Shown: one piece after another, positions 36,550-46,868 of the stretch | Layout of the letters: each line of letters opens with the position of its first letter | Numbering within the stretch: position 1 is the first letter of the stretch | Assembly (NCBI RefSeq): GCF_003219815.1 | Contig: NZ_QJVD01000021.1 | Span: 1-64,000, forward strand | DNA: 64,000 bases | Origin: Arthrobacter livingstonensis | GTDB taxonomy: Bacteria > Actinomycetota > Actinomycetes > Actinomycetales > Micrococcaceae | Direction: 5' to 3' | Program-made: the position numbers and the translations under genes | The notes under the pieces: model-generated | Databases searched by the model: none | The model's input: only the letters and a program-made list of their open reading frames with translations | What the model was told of the DNA's origin: nothing

Positions 36550-37320
36550 ATGATTGAATATCGAGCGGGTTCAGCCGCCGACTCTCCGGCGCAATCGGGC
36601 GTACCGTCACGAGTTCTTGAAATCCTCCTCCAGTTTGCCTCGGCCCAGGTCCTGTCCGCCGCGCAAATCGGTGTACGGACAGGCATTCCAACCAGTGCGG
36701 TGTATCGACACCTGTCCTCCTTGATCCAGGCAGGACTCGTGGCACCAGCGAATAGCCGCGGACAGTTTTCGGCAGGAGCGGCAACCCTGCAGCTGGCTGC
36801 CAACTTCCGGCAGGAATCAATCATCACGAGCCGCATTGTGGCCAGACTGCAGCAACTTTCTGATGAGACGCAGGAGTTGTCTGCCTACCTCGTCGTCAGC
36901 GGAAACCAGGCCTTGTGCGTGGAAGCCGTTGAAGGACCGCAAATGCTTAGTTGCAGCTATTCCGCCGGGCGGTCGCAGCCTCTGCACCGGGGAGCTAGTG
37001 CGCTGTCCCTTCTCGCCTACCTGTCGGATAACGAACGAACCGAAGCGATTTCAGTGCTCGGGCTGGACGCCGACGCCACCGCCTCTCTGCGCCGTGATCT
37101 TGATATCACCACCGCACGCGGCTTTGCGCTGACCCAAGGTGCCGTCGATCCTGGCGTTTGGGGAGTCAGCTTTCCGATCTTCGGCCCCGACGGGCATCTC
37201 TCCGGCACGCTCAGCACCATGGCCCCGTCCCTAAGAGCCATACGGAACGAAAAACGACTCATCTCCGCCACGAAGGCGGCCGCCCTCATACTCAACGCAG
37301 CAGAAAACGGAATGCCATGA
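36550..37320 (+). CDS. IclR-family transcriptional regulator
   Basis: A 256-residue protein with an N-terminal winged helix (SRVLEILLQFASAQVLSAAQIGVRTGIPTSAVYRHL) and an IclR effector-binding domain (about 85-250). ATG 36550 is chosen; GTG 36523 would add nine residues, and neither has a strong ribosome site. Its stop overlaps the HutG start (ATGA). It probably senses a substrate or product of the histidine/glutamate-type pathway encoded downstream. Confidence 0.88.
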   Translation: MIEYRAGSAADSPAQSGVPSRVLEILLQFASAQVLSAAQIGVRTGIPTSAVYRHLSSLIQAGLVAPANSRGQFSAGAATLQLAANFRQESIITSRIVARLQQLSDETQELSAYLVVSGNQALCVEAVEGPQMLSCSYSAGRSQPLHRGASALSLLAYLSDNERTEAISVLGLDADATASLRRDLDITTARGFALTQGAVDPGVWGVSFPIFGPDGHLSGTLSTMAPSLRAIRNEKRLISATKAAALILNAAENGMP

Positions 37321-38345
37321 TGCCCGAACTTACACCCGCCCAGTGGAGCGGCCGCGACGACGGTCCTGAACTGGAGCACCGACGATGGCACCATGTCATC
37401 AACGCGTCAATGTCCCCGCCGGGTGGCGCCGCACGACGAACTGATCGGCAAGGCGGACTGGCTGTCATTGGCTTTCAAAGCGACGAGGGGGTGCGCCGAA
37501 ACAAGGGGCGCCCGGGAGCTGCCGACGCGCCTGCCGCCATCCGCGCCGCACTGGCATCGCTTTCAGCACCGGACCAGCTCACGGCTTGCGACCTCGGCGA
37601 CGTCTCAGTCGCGCAAGGGACCCTGGAAGCAGGCCAGGAACGACTTGGCCACGTGGTTGCTGCGGCGATTCAGGCGGGTCACTTGCCGATCGTGTTTGGC
37701 GGTGGCCATGAAACTGCCTTTGGCAGTTATCTGGGCCTCGTTGGCTCCGGGGCAGTTGATGGCAAAAGACTGGGCATCATCAATCTTGATGCCCACTTTG
37801 ATCTGCGGGCCGATCCGATCCCGTCGTCGGGGACGCCGTTCCGGCAAATCGCAGAACTCGAGATGGCCGCAGGACGCGATTTCACCTACCGGGTGTTGGG
37901 TATCAGCGAAGCCAACAACACGCTGGAATTGTTCCGGACCGCATCGAGCCTGGGCGTGGAGCACATGCTCGACGAGGACTGCGGCAGCGCCGCCCTTCCC
38001 ACCGTCATGGCGTTCGTGGACCGCTTCCTGGAAATAGTGGACACTGTCTACCTCACCATTGACCTTGACGTTCTGCCAGCTCATGTCGCTCCCGGGGTCA
38101 GTGCACCCGCCTCATTGGGTGTGCCTCTGGAGGTTATTTTGGCGATCTGCCGGCAACTGGCACGATCACCCAAGCTGGCGCACGTCGACATCGTGGAACT
38201 GAACCCGCGCTTTGACATCGACGGCCGAACCCCCCGGGCCGCGGCCCGATTGGTCCACACGATCGCCACAGAACACTCGGCACTCATGTGGGATGTGCCG
38301 ACCCGACCGTCAACTTCGCCCCAACCTGGAATTGAGTCCCTGTGA
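37317..38345 (+). CDS. hutG: Formimidoylglutamase-like ureohydrolase
   Basis: A 342-residue ureohydrolase with the manganese motifs GGGHE (near 130), NLDAHFDLR and TIDLDVLPAHVAPG and the C-terminal DIVELNPRFDID. The ELNP ending and SDEGVRRNKGRPGA start are typical of HutG, which splits N-formimidoyl-glutamate to glutamate and formamide in histidine breakdown. There is no hutU, hutI or hutH in the window. It overlaps the IclR stop and the transporter start, so the four genes form a tight operon. Another ureohydrolase activity cannot be excluded. Confidence 0.85.
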   Translation: MMPELTPAQWSGRDDGPELEHRRWHHVINASMSPPGGAARRTDRQGGLAVIGFQSDEGVRRNKGRPGAADAPAAIRAALASLSAPDQLTACDLGDVSVAQGTLEAGQERLGHVVAAAIQAGHLPIVFGGGHETAFGSYLGLVGSGAVDGKRLGIINLDAHFDLRADPIPSSGTPFRQIAELEMAAGRDFTYRVLGISEANNTLELFRTASSLGVEHMLDEDCGSAALPTVMAFVDRFLEIVDTVYLTIDLDVLPAHVAPGVSAPASLGVPLEVILAICRQLARSPKLAHVDIVELNPRFDIDGRTPRAAARLVHTIATEHSALMWDVPTRPSTSPQPGIESL

Positions 38346-39850
38346 AAGTTCTATTTGCCCGCCACCGCTGGTGGGTTGTCCTGCTGGCCGCCCTCATCGG
38401 TTTCACCGGCATCGCGGCTCAGGCCGCCACAGCCGCGCCCTCCACGGACCCCGGATCCTCCTCCGCCAAACTCACTGCGCTGCAGTCCGGGAACCAGACC
38501 CTGAGAGTCGGCACCGACGCCACTTTCCCGCCGTTCGAGTTCACTGACGCCAACGGGGCAAAGATGGGCTTTGACATTGACCTGATCCGGGCACTGGCGA
38601 AGAAATCTGGTATCAAGAACGTCGAATTCATCCAAATGCCTTTTGGCAACATCGTCCCTGCCTTGCAAGCGAACCAAATAGACGTGGGCGCTTCCGCCAT
38701 CTACATTAGCGCCGAGCGCGCCAAGGCCATCGACTTTTCCGACGTCTACTACCCGGGCGGCCTGGGCATGTTCGTCGGCGAGGACAACACCACGGTGAAG
38801 TCGCTGGCCGACCTGGCCGGCAAGAAGGTCGCCGTGCAGGTGGGCACCAAGTCCGTGGAGTGGCTGGAGCAAAACCAGCCGAAGGCGCAGCTGGTGCAGG
38901 TGCAGACCAACGACCAGATGTTCTCCTCCGTCAAGCTGGGCCAGGCCGACGCCGTGGTCACCGGCCAGCCCGCCGGACGTTACTTCATCCACCAGCAGGG
39001 CGGCCTGAAGCAGGTGGGCGAACGGCTCACCAACGAAAACTACGGCTACGCGTTCCAAAAATCGGACACCGCCATCAAGGATGCGTTCAATGCCTCCTTG
39101 GCCACGATGAAGAAGGACGGCGGGTATGACAAGCTCACCGCCAAATGGTTTGGCGACGAGGCCACCGCCGCCAGCGGCCCCGCCAAGGCGCACGCGCTGA
39201 TCAACATCTCATCTATCACCAACTCAGCCCGCCCGCTATGGAACGGCTTTGTCACCACCATGGAAATCATTGGCATGTCTCTGGTGTTGAGCCTTGCGTT
39301 CGGCATGCTGGGCGGTTTTGCCAAGCTGTCCAAAATCAGCCCGATTCGCTGGGTCGGTACGGCATATGTGTCCATCATCCGAGGCACGCCATTCATAGTG
39401 CAGCTCTTCATGATCTACTTTGGCCTCCCTCAACTTGGCGTGCAGCTGCAGCCTATGGTGGCCGGCGTACTCGCCCTAGGCTTGTATAGCGGCTCGTACG
39501 TGACGGAAATTGTCCGCGGCGCTATCCAGTCAGTAGACAAGGGACAGATGGAGGCTGCGCGATCCTGTGGCATGAGCTCCGGGGCCGCCCTCCGGCACAT
39601 CATCGTCCCGCAAGCGTTCCTGCGCATGCTTCCACCACTGGGCAATGAGTTTGTATCTCTGACAAAGAACTCGGCGCTGGTGTCCTTCGTGACCATTAGC
39701 GAACTGTTCCTGGTCGGCCAAACCATCATCTCCCGCACCTTTGATGCCCTGACCGTGTACATCTTTATTGGTCTTGTCTACTACGTCATCACCAACATCA
39801 TCGGCTTCATCGCAAGCACCCTCGAAAAGAAAATGGCGGTATACATCTAA
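38342..39850 (+). CDS. Amino-acid ABC transporter: fused substrate-binding protein and permease
   Basis: A 502-residue protein in which a signal sequence (about 1-31) and a periplasmic-type SBP_bac_3 domain (about 50-270; [25 protein letters not shown]) are joined to a HisM/GlnP-like permease (about 295-495; [22 protein letters not shown] loop). Such fusions occur in glutamine and polar amino-acid importers. GTG start overlaps the HutG stop (GTGA) and the end overlaps the ATPase start. Confidence 0.92.
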   Translation: MKVLFARHRWWVVLLAALIGFTGIAAQAATAAPSTDPGSSSAKLTALQSGNQTLRVGTDATFPPFEFTDANGAKMGFDIDLIRALAKKSGIKNVEFIQMPFGNIVPALQANQIDVGASAIYISAERAKAIDFSDVYYPGGLGMFVGEDNTTVKSLADLAGKKVAVQVGTKSVEWLEQNQPKAQLVQVQTNDQMFSSVKLGQADAVVTGQPAGRYFIHQQGGLKQVGERLTNENYGYAFQKSDTAIKDAFNASLATMKKDGGYDKLTAKWFGDEATAASGPAKAHALINISSITNSARPLWNGFVTTMEIIGMSLVLSLAFGMLGGFAKLSKISPIRWVGTAYVSIIRGTPFIVQLFMIYFGLPQLGVQLQPMVAGVLALGLYSGSYVTEIVRGAIQSVDKGQMEAARSCGMSSGAALRHIIVPQAFLRMLPPLGNEFVSLTKNSALVSFVTISELFLVGQTIISRTFDALTVYIFIGLVYYVITNIIGFIASTLEKKMAVYI

Positions 39851-40581
39851 TGGCTCTACTTACCACCAAAGCCATCACAAAGAAGTTTGGCACCTTGGAC
39901 GTACTCAAAGGTATCGACTTCACCATCGAGCCCGGCGAGGTAGTGGCCGTCATCGGCCCCAGCGGAGGCGGCAAGTCAACTTTCCTCCGCTGCTTGAACC
40001 TGTTGGAAAGGCCCACGTCTGGGCACGTCTTGTTCGACGACGAGGATTTGCTGGCTCCCAACGTCAACTTGGACCGGCTTCGCTCCCGCATGGGGATGGT
40101 CTTCCAACAGTTCAACCTCTTCCATAACCTGACGGCCTTGCGCAACGTCGTGCTGCCACAAATCAACGTGCTGGGAAAGACCAAGGCCGAGGCCGAAGCC
40201 CACGCGATGGAGCTTTTGGAAAAGGTCGGCATGACCCACCGTGCCAACGCGTACCCGAGTCAGCTCTCCGGCGGCCAAAAGCAGCGCGTCGCCATCGCCC
40301 GTGCAGTCGCCATGAGCCCGAAATTAATGCTGTTCGACGAGCCCACCAGCGCACTCGATCCCGAAGTGGTCAAGGATGTCCTTGGCGTCATGACCGACCT
40401 GGCACGCCAAGGTATGACCATGATTGTCGTGACGCACGAAATGGGTTTTGCCAGGAAAGTAGCGGATCGAGTGGTCTTTATCGACGGCGGAGTCATTGCC
40501 GCAGACATGCCCCCTGAAGAGTTCTTCGGCGAAGATAACACTAATCCCCGCGTCAGGGAGTTCCTCGACAAGGTCCTCTGA
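39850..40581 (+). CDS. Amino-acid ABC transporter ATP-binding protein
   Basis: A 243-residue GlnQ/HisP-type ATPase with Walker A GPSGGGKS (about 36-43), signature LSGGQ (about 138-142) and Walker B LMLFDEP. Its ATG shares a base with the stop of the fused binding protein/permease. Together they import a polar amino acid, perhaps histidine or glutamine given hutG upstream. It is the last gene of the cargo operon. Confidence 0.94.
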   Translation: MALLTTKAITKKFGTLDVLKGIDFTIEPGEVVAVIGPSGGGKSTFLRCLNLLERPTSGHVLFDDEDLLAPNVNLDRLRSRMGMVFQQFNLFHNLTALRNVVLPQINVLGKTKAEAEAHAMELLEKVGMTHRANAYPSQLSGGQKQRVAIARAVAMSPKLMLFDEPTSALDPEVVKDVLGVMTDLARQGMTMIVVTHEMGFARKVADRVVFIDGGVIAADMPPEEFFGEDNTNPRVREFLDKVL

Positions 40582-40655
40582 CGCCCGCGGCGGACCTCAC
40601 TGAACAAAGGAAGTGCGGGGCCGGTCAGGAGCAGCGGTTGTCTTCGCGTATTGGT

Positions 40656-41174
40656 TCAATGCCCGCTTGCCGGAGCAACAGCTCGGCAGTCGGTCTCTGC
40701 AATCCTGTACGTTGGTGGCCAAGGCTGGCCGATGTGGACCTGGTTTGGATCGGGTGTGATGAGCAGGACGGAGCCTGGCCAGTACGTGCCGCCACCGCCT
40801 TCGATCCACGCGGGCTGCCGATAGCCGAATTGGTCCCAGTTGATGGTCACCCATGCGCCCGTGGGCTGCACTTCCTGGACGCTGAGGACGGTGACTTCGG
40901 TGGTCGTGGTGCCATTCCGTTTGGCTGCTTCGAGTTCCTGCCACAGCCGTTGCGCGTTCGTGTTCCAACGGCTGGCTCGGCGGACTTTGGCGATCCAACG
41001 AAGTGCCAGCACTAGGGCCAAGACGAGAAGTATCGAAGCCACGGTCGTCATCCACGGTGACGCCGGCCAGTTCGCGACGGTCGCTGGCACCATGTACAGC
41101 GTGCACAGGCCTACCAGGACGCTCCACACGAGGAGGGGCGTTGAGACTACTTTCGGTTTGATCATAGGGTTCAT
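40656..41174 (-). CDS. Two-helix membrane protein of the relaxase operon
   Basis: A 172-residue protein with two transmembrane helices (about 12-32 and 39-62) and a cytoplasmic domain of unknown type (ITVLSVQEVQPTGAWVTINW-like; GSVLLITPDPNQ). The start ATG 41174 lies just downstream of the relaxase stop (41204), so it is the last gene of that operon. Role unknown; it could be a transfer accessory protein. Confidence 0.6.
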   Translation of the reverse strand: MNPMIKPKVVSTPLLVWSVLVGLCTLYMVPATVANWPASPWMTTVASILLVLALVLALRWIAKVRRASRWNTNAQRLWQELEAAKRNGTTTTEVTVLSVQEVQPTGAWVTINWDQFGYRQPAWIEGGGGTYWPGSVLLITPDPNQVHIGQPWPPTYRIAETDCRAVAPASGH

Positions 41175-41203
41175 GACCGCCACGCTTCCTTTCGAGATCC
41201 AGT

Positions 41204-44200
41204 CTAGAGCGAGGGTCCGACGGCGGTAAGTGGCCTGTGCACAATTGGTGCCGGCAGCGGCGGACGATCCCTCTCCGGAATACGTGCGTTTACGTTCGGC
41301 ATGGACTCGATTCGCCGCTGAAGCTCGGCACGTTCTTGTGTCTGCTCCCATTCATAATTGGACGGATCGGGACCGAGTGGGTCGACGTGGGTTTCGATGT
41401 CCCAGCGGTCGCGGTATGCGGCGACCTCTCCGACGACAGTTGCCCAGCGTCTGGCATCGATCGTGGGTCCGACGGTGGATTCCAGTCTGCTTACCCAATG
41501 GGGCCTGTCCATCAGGGCTACCCTGGCGACGAGGGCCCGGCGGTTGATCGTGCGGGACCGTACCTGATCCAACATGTCCTGCAGGTCCAACCGCACTGTG
41601 AATAGTTGCTCGTTCAAGGTTCCCAGCGGCTCGCCGACGCCGTCGCCTGCATTCCGGCGCAACCGCGCGTGGATGACGGCCATGTGGTCCTGAGCGTCGC
41701 CTGGATGGCGCAGCGCGCCATCCAGTACCCGCTGCGCGGCACCTGTATTGATGGCAACGGCGCGGCGCCAGGCGGCGACCCCCGCACCCCAGGAGGGCGA
41801 CTTCTGAAGGTGGGTGACGACGTCGGGCATCATCTTGGAGATGGCGGCCGTGAGGTGTTCGGCGGCGGCCAGCTGGGCGAGGTAGTCGTATTCGGCGGCG
41901 AGACTCAGGAGGGTGTCTGCCTTGGCGGTTTCAGCCTGACGGACTTCGTGGGCGGTGCGTTCGGCTCCTTCGGCAGAAAGGACTTCACCAAGGATTTGGC
42001 GCCAGTCGGAGATTGCGCCGGTCATGGCGGGTTCGTCGAGAACGGGGCTGGACTCGCAGACGTAGACGGTGTTGCTGTTGCGGCCGCGGGTCATGCCGAC
42101 GTAAAAAAGCTCGCGGGTGAGGCAGCCTTGCGTCAGGACGATGTGGCTGGTGTCCACGGTGATGCCCTGGGAACGGTGCGCGGTGGTTGCATAGCCCAAC
42201 TCGGCGGAAGTACCGAGATAAACGGCGTCAAGGTTGATGGTGGCACGGGTGTCCAGGCGACGGGCTGTGATGGTCCCGTCCCTGCGGGGTCGCTTGGTCA
42301 TCCGCAGGAGGGTGCCGTTGCGCAGGTAGTCGCCATTGCTGTCGGTCAGTTTGCGGTTGTTCTTGCGGGCGATGATGATGTCGCCGCGGCCTGCGGTCAG
42401 GCCGTCGGCGAGGGCGACAGTGTGCTCGGCATCGACGATCCCCGATTCAACCAGGGCGGCGTGCGCCCGCTCGTTCAGGGTCGTCACGGTGTCGTTGTCC
42501 GGGGCGATGAGGATGGATGATCTGCCGCCGCGTTGATCGCCTGCCCATGCCGCGTAGGCATTCTCGACCATGTCCGTGAAGTCACCATGCTGGATGCGGC
42601 CGTGAGCTGCGTACAGGTCGACGGCGTCGATGTTGCCTTCCCGAAGCTGCAAAGACGCCGGACCCTCCCAATTATGAGTGAAGCGGTGGATGCTGGTCAG
42701 CTCGACGGCGTTGCCGTCCCGGTGCAGCCAGCCAAGCATGCCGCCGGCGTCGATCGCGTCGAGCTGGGCTGGATCGCCGACGAGCAGGAGTTTGGCTCCC
42801 ACATCCCGGGCTTGGTGGACCAGACCTGCGAGTTGGATGGTCGAGACCATGGATGCCTCATCGACGATGATGAGCTGGTTTTCCTTGAACTGCCACAGTG
42901 ACTGCTGGAGGGACAGGCTGGCAAGCTGCGGTGCCACCGCGCCGTGCCTTCCTCGCCGCGTGGACTCCAGTGCACGGAAGCGGTCGGCCCTGTTGTTGGC
43001 ACCTTGTCCGAGACTTTCGTAGAGCCATTTGGCGATGTTCTCGGCAGTGATGCCGAGTTCCTTCGCCAGGACTTCGGCGCTGGCTGCCGCAGGCGCAAGT
43101 CCGACGACGCTGCCCTCACCATGGTCCTCTTCCCAGGCGGCCTTGATGGCCGCCATGGTGGTGGTCTTTCCCGACCCGGCAGGTCCAACGATGGCATCGA
43201 GTCTGTGGCCGCTGGTGAGGACGGCAAGTGCCGCTGTGAGCTGGTCCGACGCGAGCTGGTAGCCAGCCCGGTGTCGGTAGGTGGTGAGTTGTGCGGAAGT
43301 CTCAGCTGAACGCGCGGCTGGCCCTCCGTCGTCGTTCCTTGCCTGCATGATGAGTTGCTCGTTGGCGAGTGTGCTGGCGTCGGTGTAGAGGCGTGCGCCG
43401 GGGAAGTCGAAGGCGCTGCGCCCGGCGTATGCGAGATCCTCGGCGGCGTTGATCGGAAGCCGGTAGCGGACCTTGGTGAGCAGAACGGATTGGGATTCCG
43501 CGGCAGCGGTTACGGCGTCGATGATGAAGCGGCGGTCGGCGGAGGAGTGGCAGCGGATGTCGGCGCAGGTGCGTTCAGCCTCTGCGAAGAGGTTCCAGCG
43601 GTTCCAGGTGGCCCTGCGCCGGGCGACGCCGTCGCGGGTCAGGGCGGCGGCTGCGTCAACCCATGCGGGGGAGAGATCCGAGGCACGGACGGGCCGTTGC
43701 CGGGAGCGGTGGATGGTGCGTTCGACGACGGTCCCCGGGTTCTGCCCTGCGGCACATGCCCGGTTTCGCCAGCTGACCCGCAATTCATCGAGCGGTGTGG
43801 GGGATTCATCCTTGGCCTTGCGTGTGGATAGTGTGGCGATCTGGCGCAGCTTGATAATCGTTGTGGCGGTCGGCTTTCGGCCGTGTCCGTAGGTCCAGCT
43901 CTGGGTGAGCTTGTCGGTTTCGGCGTCGATGAGACGGCTGCGGTTGGAAAATTCCCTGATGAGCGCGTTGTCGACGCCGCTGAGTTCGTGGCTGGGGTTT
44001 CGTTGGGCCGTGGTGGGGGAGCGGAAGTCCGCATCGGTGCCGAGGTCGCGGCGTAGTTCGTCGAAGAGGAGCCCGTTGTAGTGTTCGCTGGCGGCGACGA
44101 CAGCCTTGAACAATGCTCGTGAGTCTATGGTCGCCCATGCGCCGTCGCTACGGCGCTGAACTCGATTGGCGATGATCAGGTGGGTATGGAGTTGAGGATC

Positions 44201-44752
44201 GCCAGCGCGGGATTCCCAATGGTCAAACGCGGCGGTAATAGCTCCCCTCGTGCCGACGTGGACGACGCCGTTGCGTCCAGTTCGTGTATGGATCGCTTCC
44301 TGCTCAAGCCAGGTAAGGACGGTGCTGACGGCCCGATGGTGGGCGTCAAGGATTTGTTGCCGGACGTCCTTGTCGGCCAGGGCCCAGAGAACGGAGACGG
44401 ATTTAGGAACACTAAAAGTCAGGTCGAAGCCGGCGACGCCGTGGCGATGTTGCTCCTCGCCGTTGCGGGCGGTAACGGTGGTCTGGCTGTGGGGCCGGCC
44501 GAGGATCGCCTGTGTATCGGGATGCTGGGCGAGGGAGAAGACAGCTTTGGCCTCTGCGGCCGTGACCGGTTGCAGTTTTTGGCGGTCGATACCCGCAAGT
44601 CCTTGGCCGAGCCAGCGTCCCTGCGGAGTGCCAGCTTTGACGTAATAGCTGGTGGCGTCGTTGATGGGTTTCATGAGGTCGGCCTGCATGGTGGTCCTAA
44701 GCAGGTATTTCAGTCCGGCGTCGGCTGTCAGCCGCGCCATGGAGACTGTCAT
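41204..44752 (-). CDS. MobF-family relaxase-helicase (TrwC/TraA-like)
   Basis: This 1182-residue protein starts with a TrwC relaxase domain: N-terminal tyrosines (Y16, Y36/Y37) and the 3H motif (H178 and H189/H191 in PQLHTHLII), which nicks the origin of transfer. A RecD-like helicase domain follows, with Walker A GPAGSGKT (about 525-533) and the IIVDEASM box. The C-terminal part is helical. The start ATG overlaps the zinc-ribbon coiled-coil gene's stop (ATGA). It is full length and shows no frameshift. Confidence 0.95.
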   Translation of the reverse strand: MTVSMARLTADAGLKYLLRTTMQADLMKPINDATSYYVKAGTPQGRWLGQGLAGIDRQKLQPVTAAEAKAVFSLAQHPDTQAILGRPHSQTTVTARNGEEQHRHGVAGFDLTFSVPKSVSVLWALADKDVRQQILDAHHRAVSTVLTWLEQEAIHTRTGRNGVVHVGTRGAITAAFDHWESRAGDPQLHTHLIIANRVQRRSDGAWATIDSRALFKAVVAASEHYNGLLFDELRRDLGTDADFRSPTTAQRNPSHELSGVDNALIREFSNRSRLIDAETDKLTQSWTYGHGRKPTATTIIKLRQIATLSTRKAKDESPTPLDELRVSWRNRACAAGQNPGTVVERTIHRSRQRPVRASDLSPAWVDAAAALTRDGVARRRATWNRWNLFAEAERTCADIRCHSSADRRFIIDAVTAAAESQSVLLTKVRYRLPINAAEDLAYAGRSAFDFPGARLYTDASTLANEQLIMQARNDDGGPAARSAETSAQLTTYRHRAGYQLASDQLTAALAVLTSGHRLDAIVGPAGSGKTTTMAAIKAAWEEDHGEGSVVGLAPAAASAEVLAKELGITAENIAKWLYESLGQGANNRADRFRALESTRRGRHGAVAPQLASLSLQQSLWQFKENQLIIVDEASMVSTIQLAGLVHQARDVGAKLLLVGDPAQLDAIDAGGMLGWLHRDGNAVELTSIHRFTHNWEGPASLQLREGNIDAVDLYAAHGRIQHGDFTDMVENAYAAWAGDQRGGRSSILIAPDNDTVTTLNERAHAALVESGIVDAEHTVALADGLTAGRGDIIIARKNNRKLTDSNGDYLRNGTLLRMTKRPRRDGTITARRLDTRATINLDAVYLGTSAELGYATTAHRSQGITVDTSHIVLTQGCLTRELFYVGMTRGRNSNTVYVCESSPVLDEPAMTGAISDWRQILGEVLSAEGAERTAHEVRQAETAKADTLLSLAAEYDYLAQLAAAEHLTAAISKMMPDVVTHLQKSPSWGAGVAAWRRAVAINTGAAQRVLDGALRHPGDAQDHMAVIHARLRRNAGDGVGEPLGTLNEQLFTVRLDLQDMLDQVRSRTINRRALVARVALMDRPHWVSRLESTVGPTIDARRWATVVGEVAAYRDRWDIETHVDPLGPDPSNYEWEQTQERAELQRRIESMPNVNARIPERDRPPLPAPIVHRPLTAVGPSL

Positions 44753-45306
44753 TGTTCGGGAACGAGGGTGTTGGACCGCCAGCCTCGGCGTTGGAAGATC
44801 TCCTTCGTGGCTTTGTCGAGCGGGAGACCAAGCCGCGAGGAGAGCTCAAACAGCCTGCCGGCGATCTGCAGCAGTTCCTGGTAGTCGGCATGCTGGCCGT
44901 GGAACAGCCGGGCGTTCTCCAGTTGCAGCTCGGTGATCTGGGCCTTCAACTCCGGCATCTCGCAAGCAATGTCGACGTTGATGGTGGCCAGGTCCCGCAA
45001 ACGGGTGCGAAGCTTTTCGAGTTCTTGCTCGTGCCGGTTGGTCTGGGTCTCGAGTTGGTTTCGCGCCGTTTGCCGGGCCTCGGACAGCTGCCGCTGGCAC
45101 TTGTCGGTAGCAGCTTCCAAGTTGACACGGTTTTCGGTGACGGCGGCGGCCAGCTGAGTCTTCAACCGGCGTGACGCCTGCGTGTGCTTCCGGTCTTGCC
45201 ACTCCCAGTCCCGGTGACGGCGTGAGCATGAGGGGGAACAATATTGCTGGGACACGCGCCCCGGTTCAAAAGCGGTCCCACATTGCCTGCAATTTTTGGT
45301 ATTCAT
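44749..45306 (-). CDS. Zinc-ribbon coiled-coil protein upstream of the relaxase
   Basis: A 185-residue protein with an N-terminal CxxC-x10-CxxC zinc ribbon (CRQCG...YCSPSCSRRHR) and a long coiled coil (about 40-150). It is coupled to the relaxase by a four-base overlap. By position it may be a relaxosome accessory protein; there is no MobC-like motif. A weak copy of the recurring motif overlaps the region just upstream. Confidence 0.7.
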   Translation of the reverse strand: MNTKNCRQCGTAFEPGRVSQQYCSPSCSRRHRDWEWQDRKHTQASRRLKTQLAAAVTENRVNLEAATDKCQRQLSEARQTARNQLETQTNRHEQELEKLRTRLRDLATINVDIACEMPELKAQITELQLENARLFHGQHADYQELLQIAGRLFELSSRLGLPLDKATKEIFQRRGWRSNTLVPEQ

Positions 45307-45556
45307 ACCAGTTCATGGGGCCAGCCAACCTCAACGACGTGAGTGAACGACGTGTCCGAAACTGACGCCCAAACCTTGGATGCCAGACGTGTGAAGTATT
45401 TTTTGGTTGCGGCAGCAGCACGGTGGGGGCGGCGAATTTGCTGAGGGATTGGCTTTGGTGGCATCTGGCTGCAGTGATGGGCAAGGGAATGTTGGTGGCG
45501 CAGGGGAGTGCCGCATGAGGTTGTCATGCGGCACTGGATTTCCCATTGGGCGGTGA

Positions 45557-45793
45557 CTATTGGATGGCGAGGCGGAGTCGTTCGATTTCGGTGGGGTTGA
45601 ATCCTGACCAGTGGTGGTGGTCGATGACGACAACGATCGGCGCTTGAGAGTAGCCGAGGTCTTGGACGTATTCGAGGGCGGCGGCGTTGGTTGTCAGGTC
45701 TACGAGCTTGTAGGGGATGCCGGCGTGGTCCAGTGTGAGGCAGGTGAACTTGCATTGTTGGCAGCCCGGCTTGCTGTAGACCGTGATCCTCAT
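45557..45793 (-). CDS. Glutaredoxin/NrdH-like redoxin
   Basis: A 78-residue thioredoxin-fold protein with the CQQC redox motif (C11/C14) in YSKPGCQQCKFT and a conserved SQAPIVVV cis-proline loop. GGTGAGGG lies just before the ATG. NrdH-redoxins reduce ribonucleotide reductase; no nrd genes lie here. It is common in actinobacterial mobile elements. Confidence 0.88.
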   Translation of the reverse strand: MRITVYSKPGCQQCKFTCLTLDHAGIPYKLVDLTTNAAALEYVQDLGYSQAPIVVVIDHHHWSGFNPTEIERLRLAIQ

Positions 45794-45842
45794 GTCCCTC
45801 ACCTCACTTTCTTCGGGTTTCTTGGTGGGCTCCGTGGACCTG

Positions 45843-46868
45843 TTAGTGGGGGTTCCGGTATGCGGTGTGTTTGTGCTGGGCCCAGCCGGACACGGCGCCG
45901 GCGCCGAGCATCTGGTCCAGCAGTCTGGCCAGATGGTAGTCGGGGTCAAATGTCAGAGCGACGTGCATGTAGTTCGCGGCAGCCGTTCCTTTGCCCTTCC
46001 ACCAGCAAATGTGCCCGAGCATCGTCAACGGGGCCGCAGCATGTGTCGGGGCAGCTATCGTTAGCAGTTGTCGCAGCAGGCTTTCAGATCTGTCGATCCG
46101 GTCCCATTGCGGGGCTTCGTCTGTGGCGCCAAACAGTGTGGATCCCATGGGTTCGTTGATGCCTGGCATGTCGGCCAGGATCTGGTCGCGGAGTCCCACC
46201 TGCTGCAGGCCCGCAAGGACCTCGGCCAACTGGTCATGGGTGGGTTCGGCACCGTGGTCAATGAGCTCCATCCACAGCCGGTAGACCGCGGCCAGGCCCT
46301 TGGCCGGGTGGCTGGCCATAAATCGCATCGCTGAATCGACGGCGTCGTGGTCTGCATGGGTGGCGGTCAGCTCGGGGATGGCGGGCGTGTCGCTCGGTTC
46401 GATGAGGCTGCCTTGGTAGACCAGCTCCGCATTGAGGGTACTGGATTCAAGAGCTGCCAGCGGGATCTCCTGGCCGCAGCAGGTGGAGTTGGGGCCGTCG
46501 TACGGGACAAAGGATGTGGGGCCGACGATCCACACGTGATGGACGAGCAGCCCGGCCGCCGAGAAGTGGCACCTTAGTCCCTGGACCATGGTAGCGAAAG
46601 GCTTGGGGCCTCCCTTGCTCCATGGCTGGTGGGTGAACAAGGCCATGAGGACGGCGGTGGCGTCATGGTCGACGCCAAAGTAGTGGGCGACGCGATCGGA
46701 GTAGGCCTCGCCGACGTCCGTGGTGTCTGGCAGGTTCACTCGGAGGGTGGGGCCGAGAGTCGTCCCGTCGAGGGCGACGCAGACGAGACTTTCCTGAGGC
46801 CAGTAGCCGAGGCTATGGCCCATGTAGCTGATGACGTCGGCCGGGCTGCTGATTCTGATCGGTTCCAT
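45843..46868 (-). CDS. DUF4192 family protein (copy 2)
   Basis: A 341-residue paralogue of 17999-19057. It shares MGHSLGYWPQESLVC and the C-terminal FDPDYHLARLLDQML. AGAGGAG is seven bases before ATG 46868. The two copies lie near opposite ends of the putative element, on the same strand. The family function is unknown; conservation in mobile elements suggests a link to transfer or maintenance. Confidence 0.85.
   Translation of the reverse strand: MEPIRISSPADVISYMGHSLGYWPQESLVCVALDGTTLGPTLRVNLPDTTDVGEAYSDRVAHYFGVDHDATAVLMALFTHQPWSKGGPKPFATMVQGLRCHFSAAGLLVHHVWIVGPTSFVPYDGPNSTCCGQEIPLAALESSTLNAELVYQGSLIEPSDTPAIPELTATHADHDAVDSAMRFMASHPAKGLAAVYRLWMELIDHGAEPTHDQLAEVLAGLQQVGLRDQILADMPGINEPMGSTLFGATDEAPQWDRIDRSESLLRQLLTIAAPTHAAAPLTMLGHICWWKGKGTAAANYMHVALTFDPDYHLARLLDQMLGAGAVSGWAQHKHTAYRNPH

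Noticed and set aside
41606-42520. 304-codon plus-strand frame opposite the relaxase
   Set aside because: Its Gly/Val-rich composition is that of an antisense shadow of the relaxase gene, which has all its motifs.
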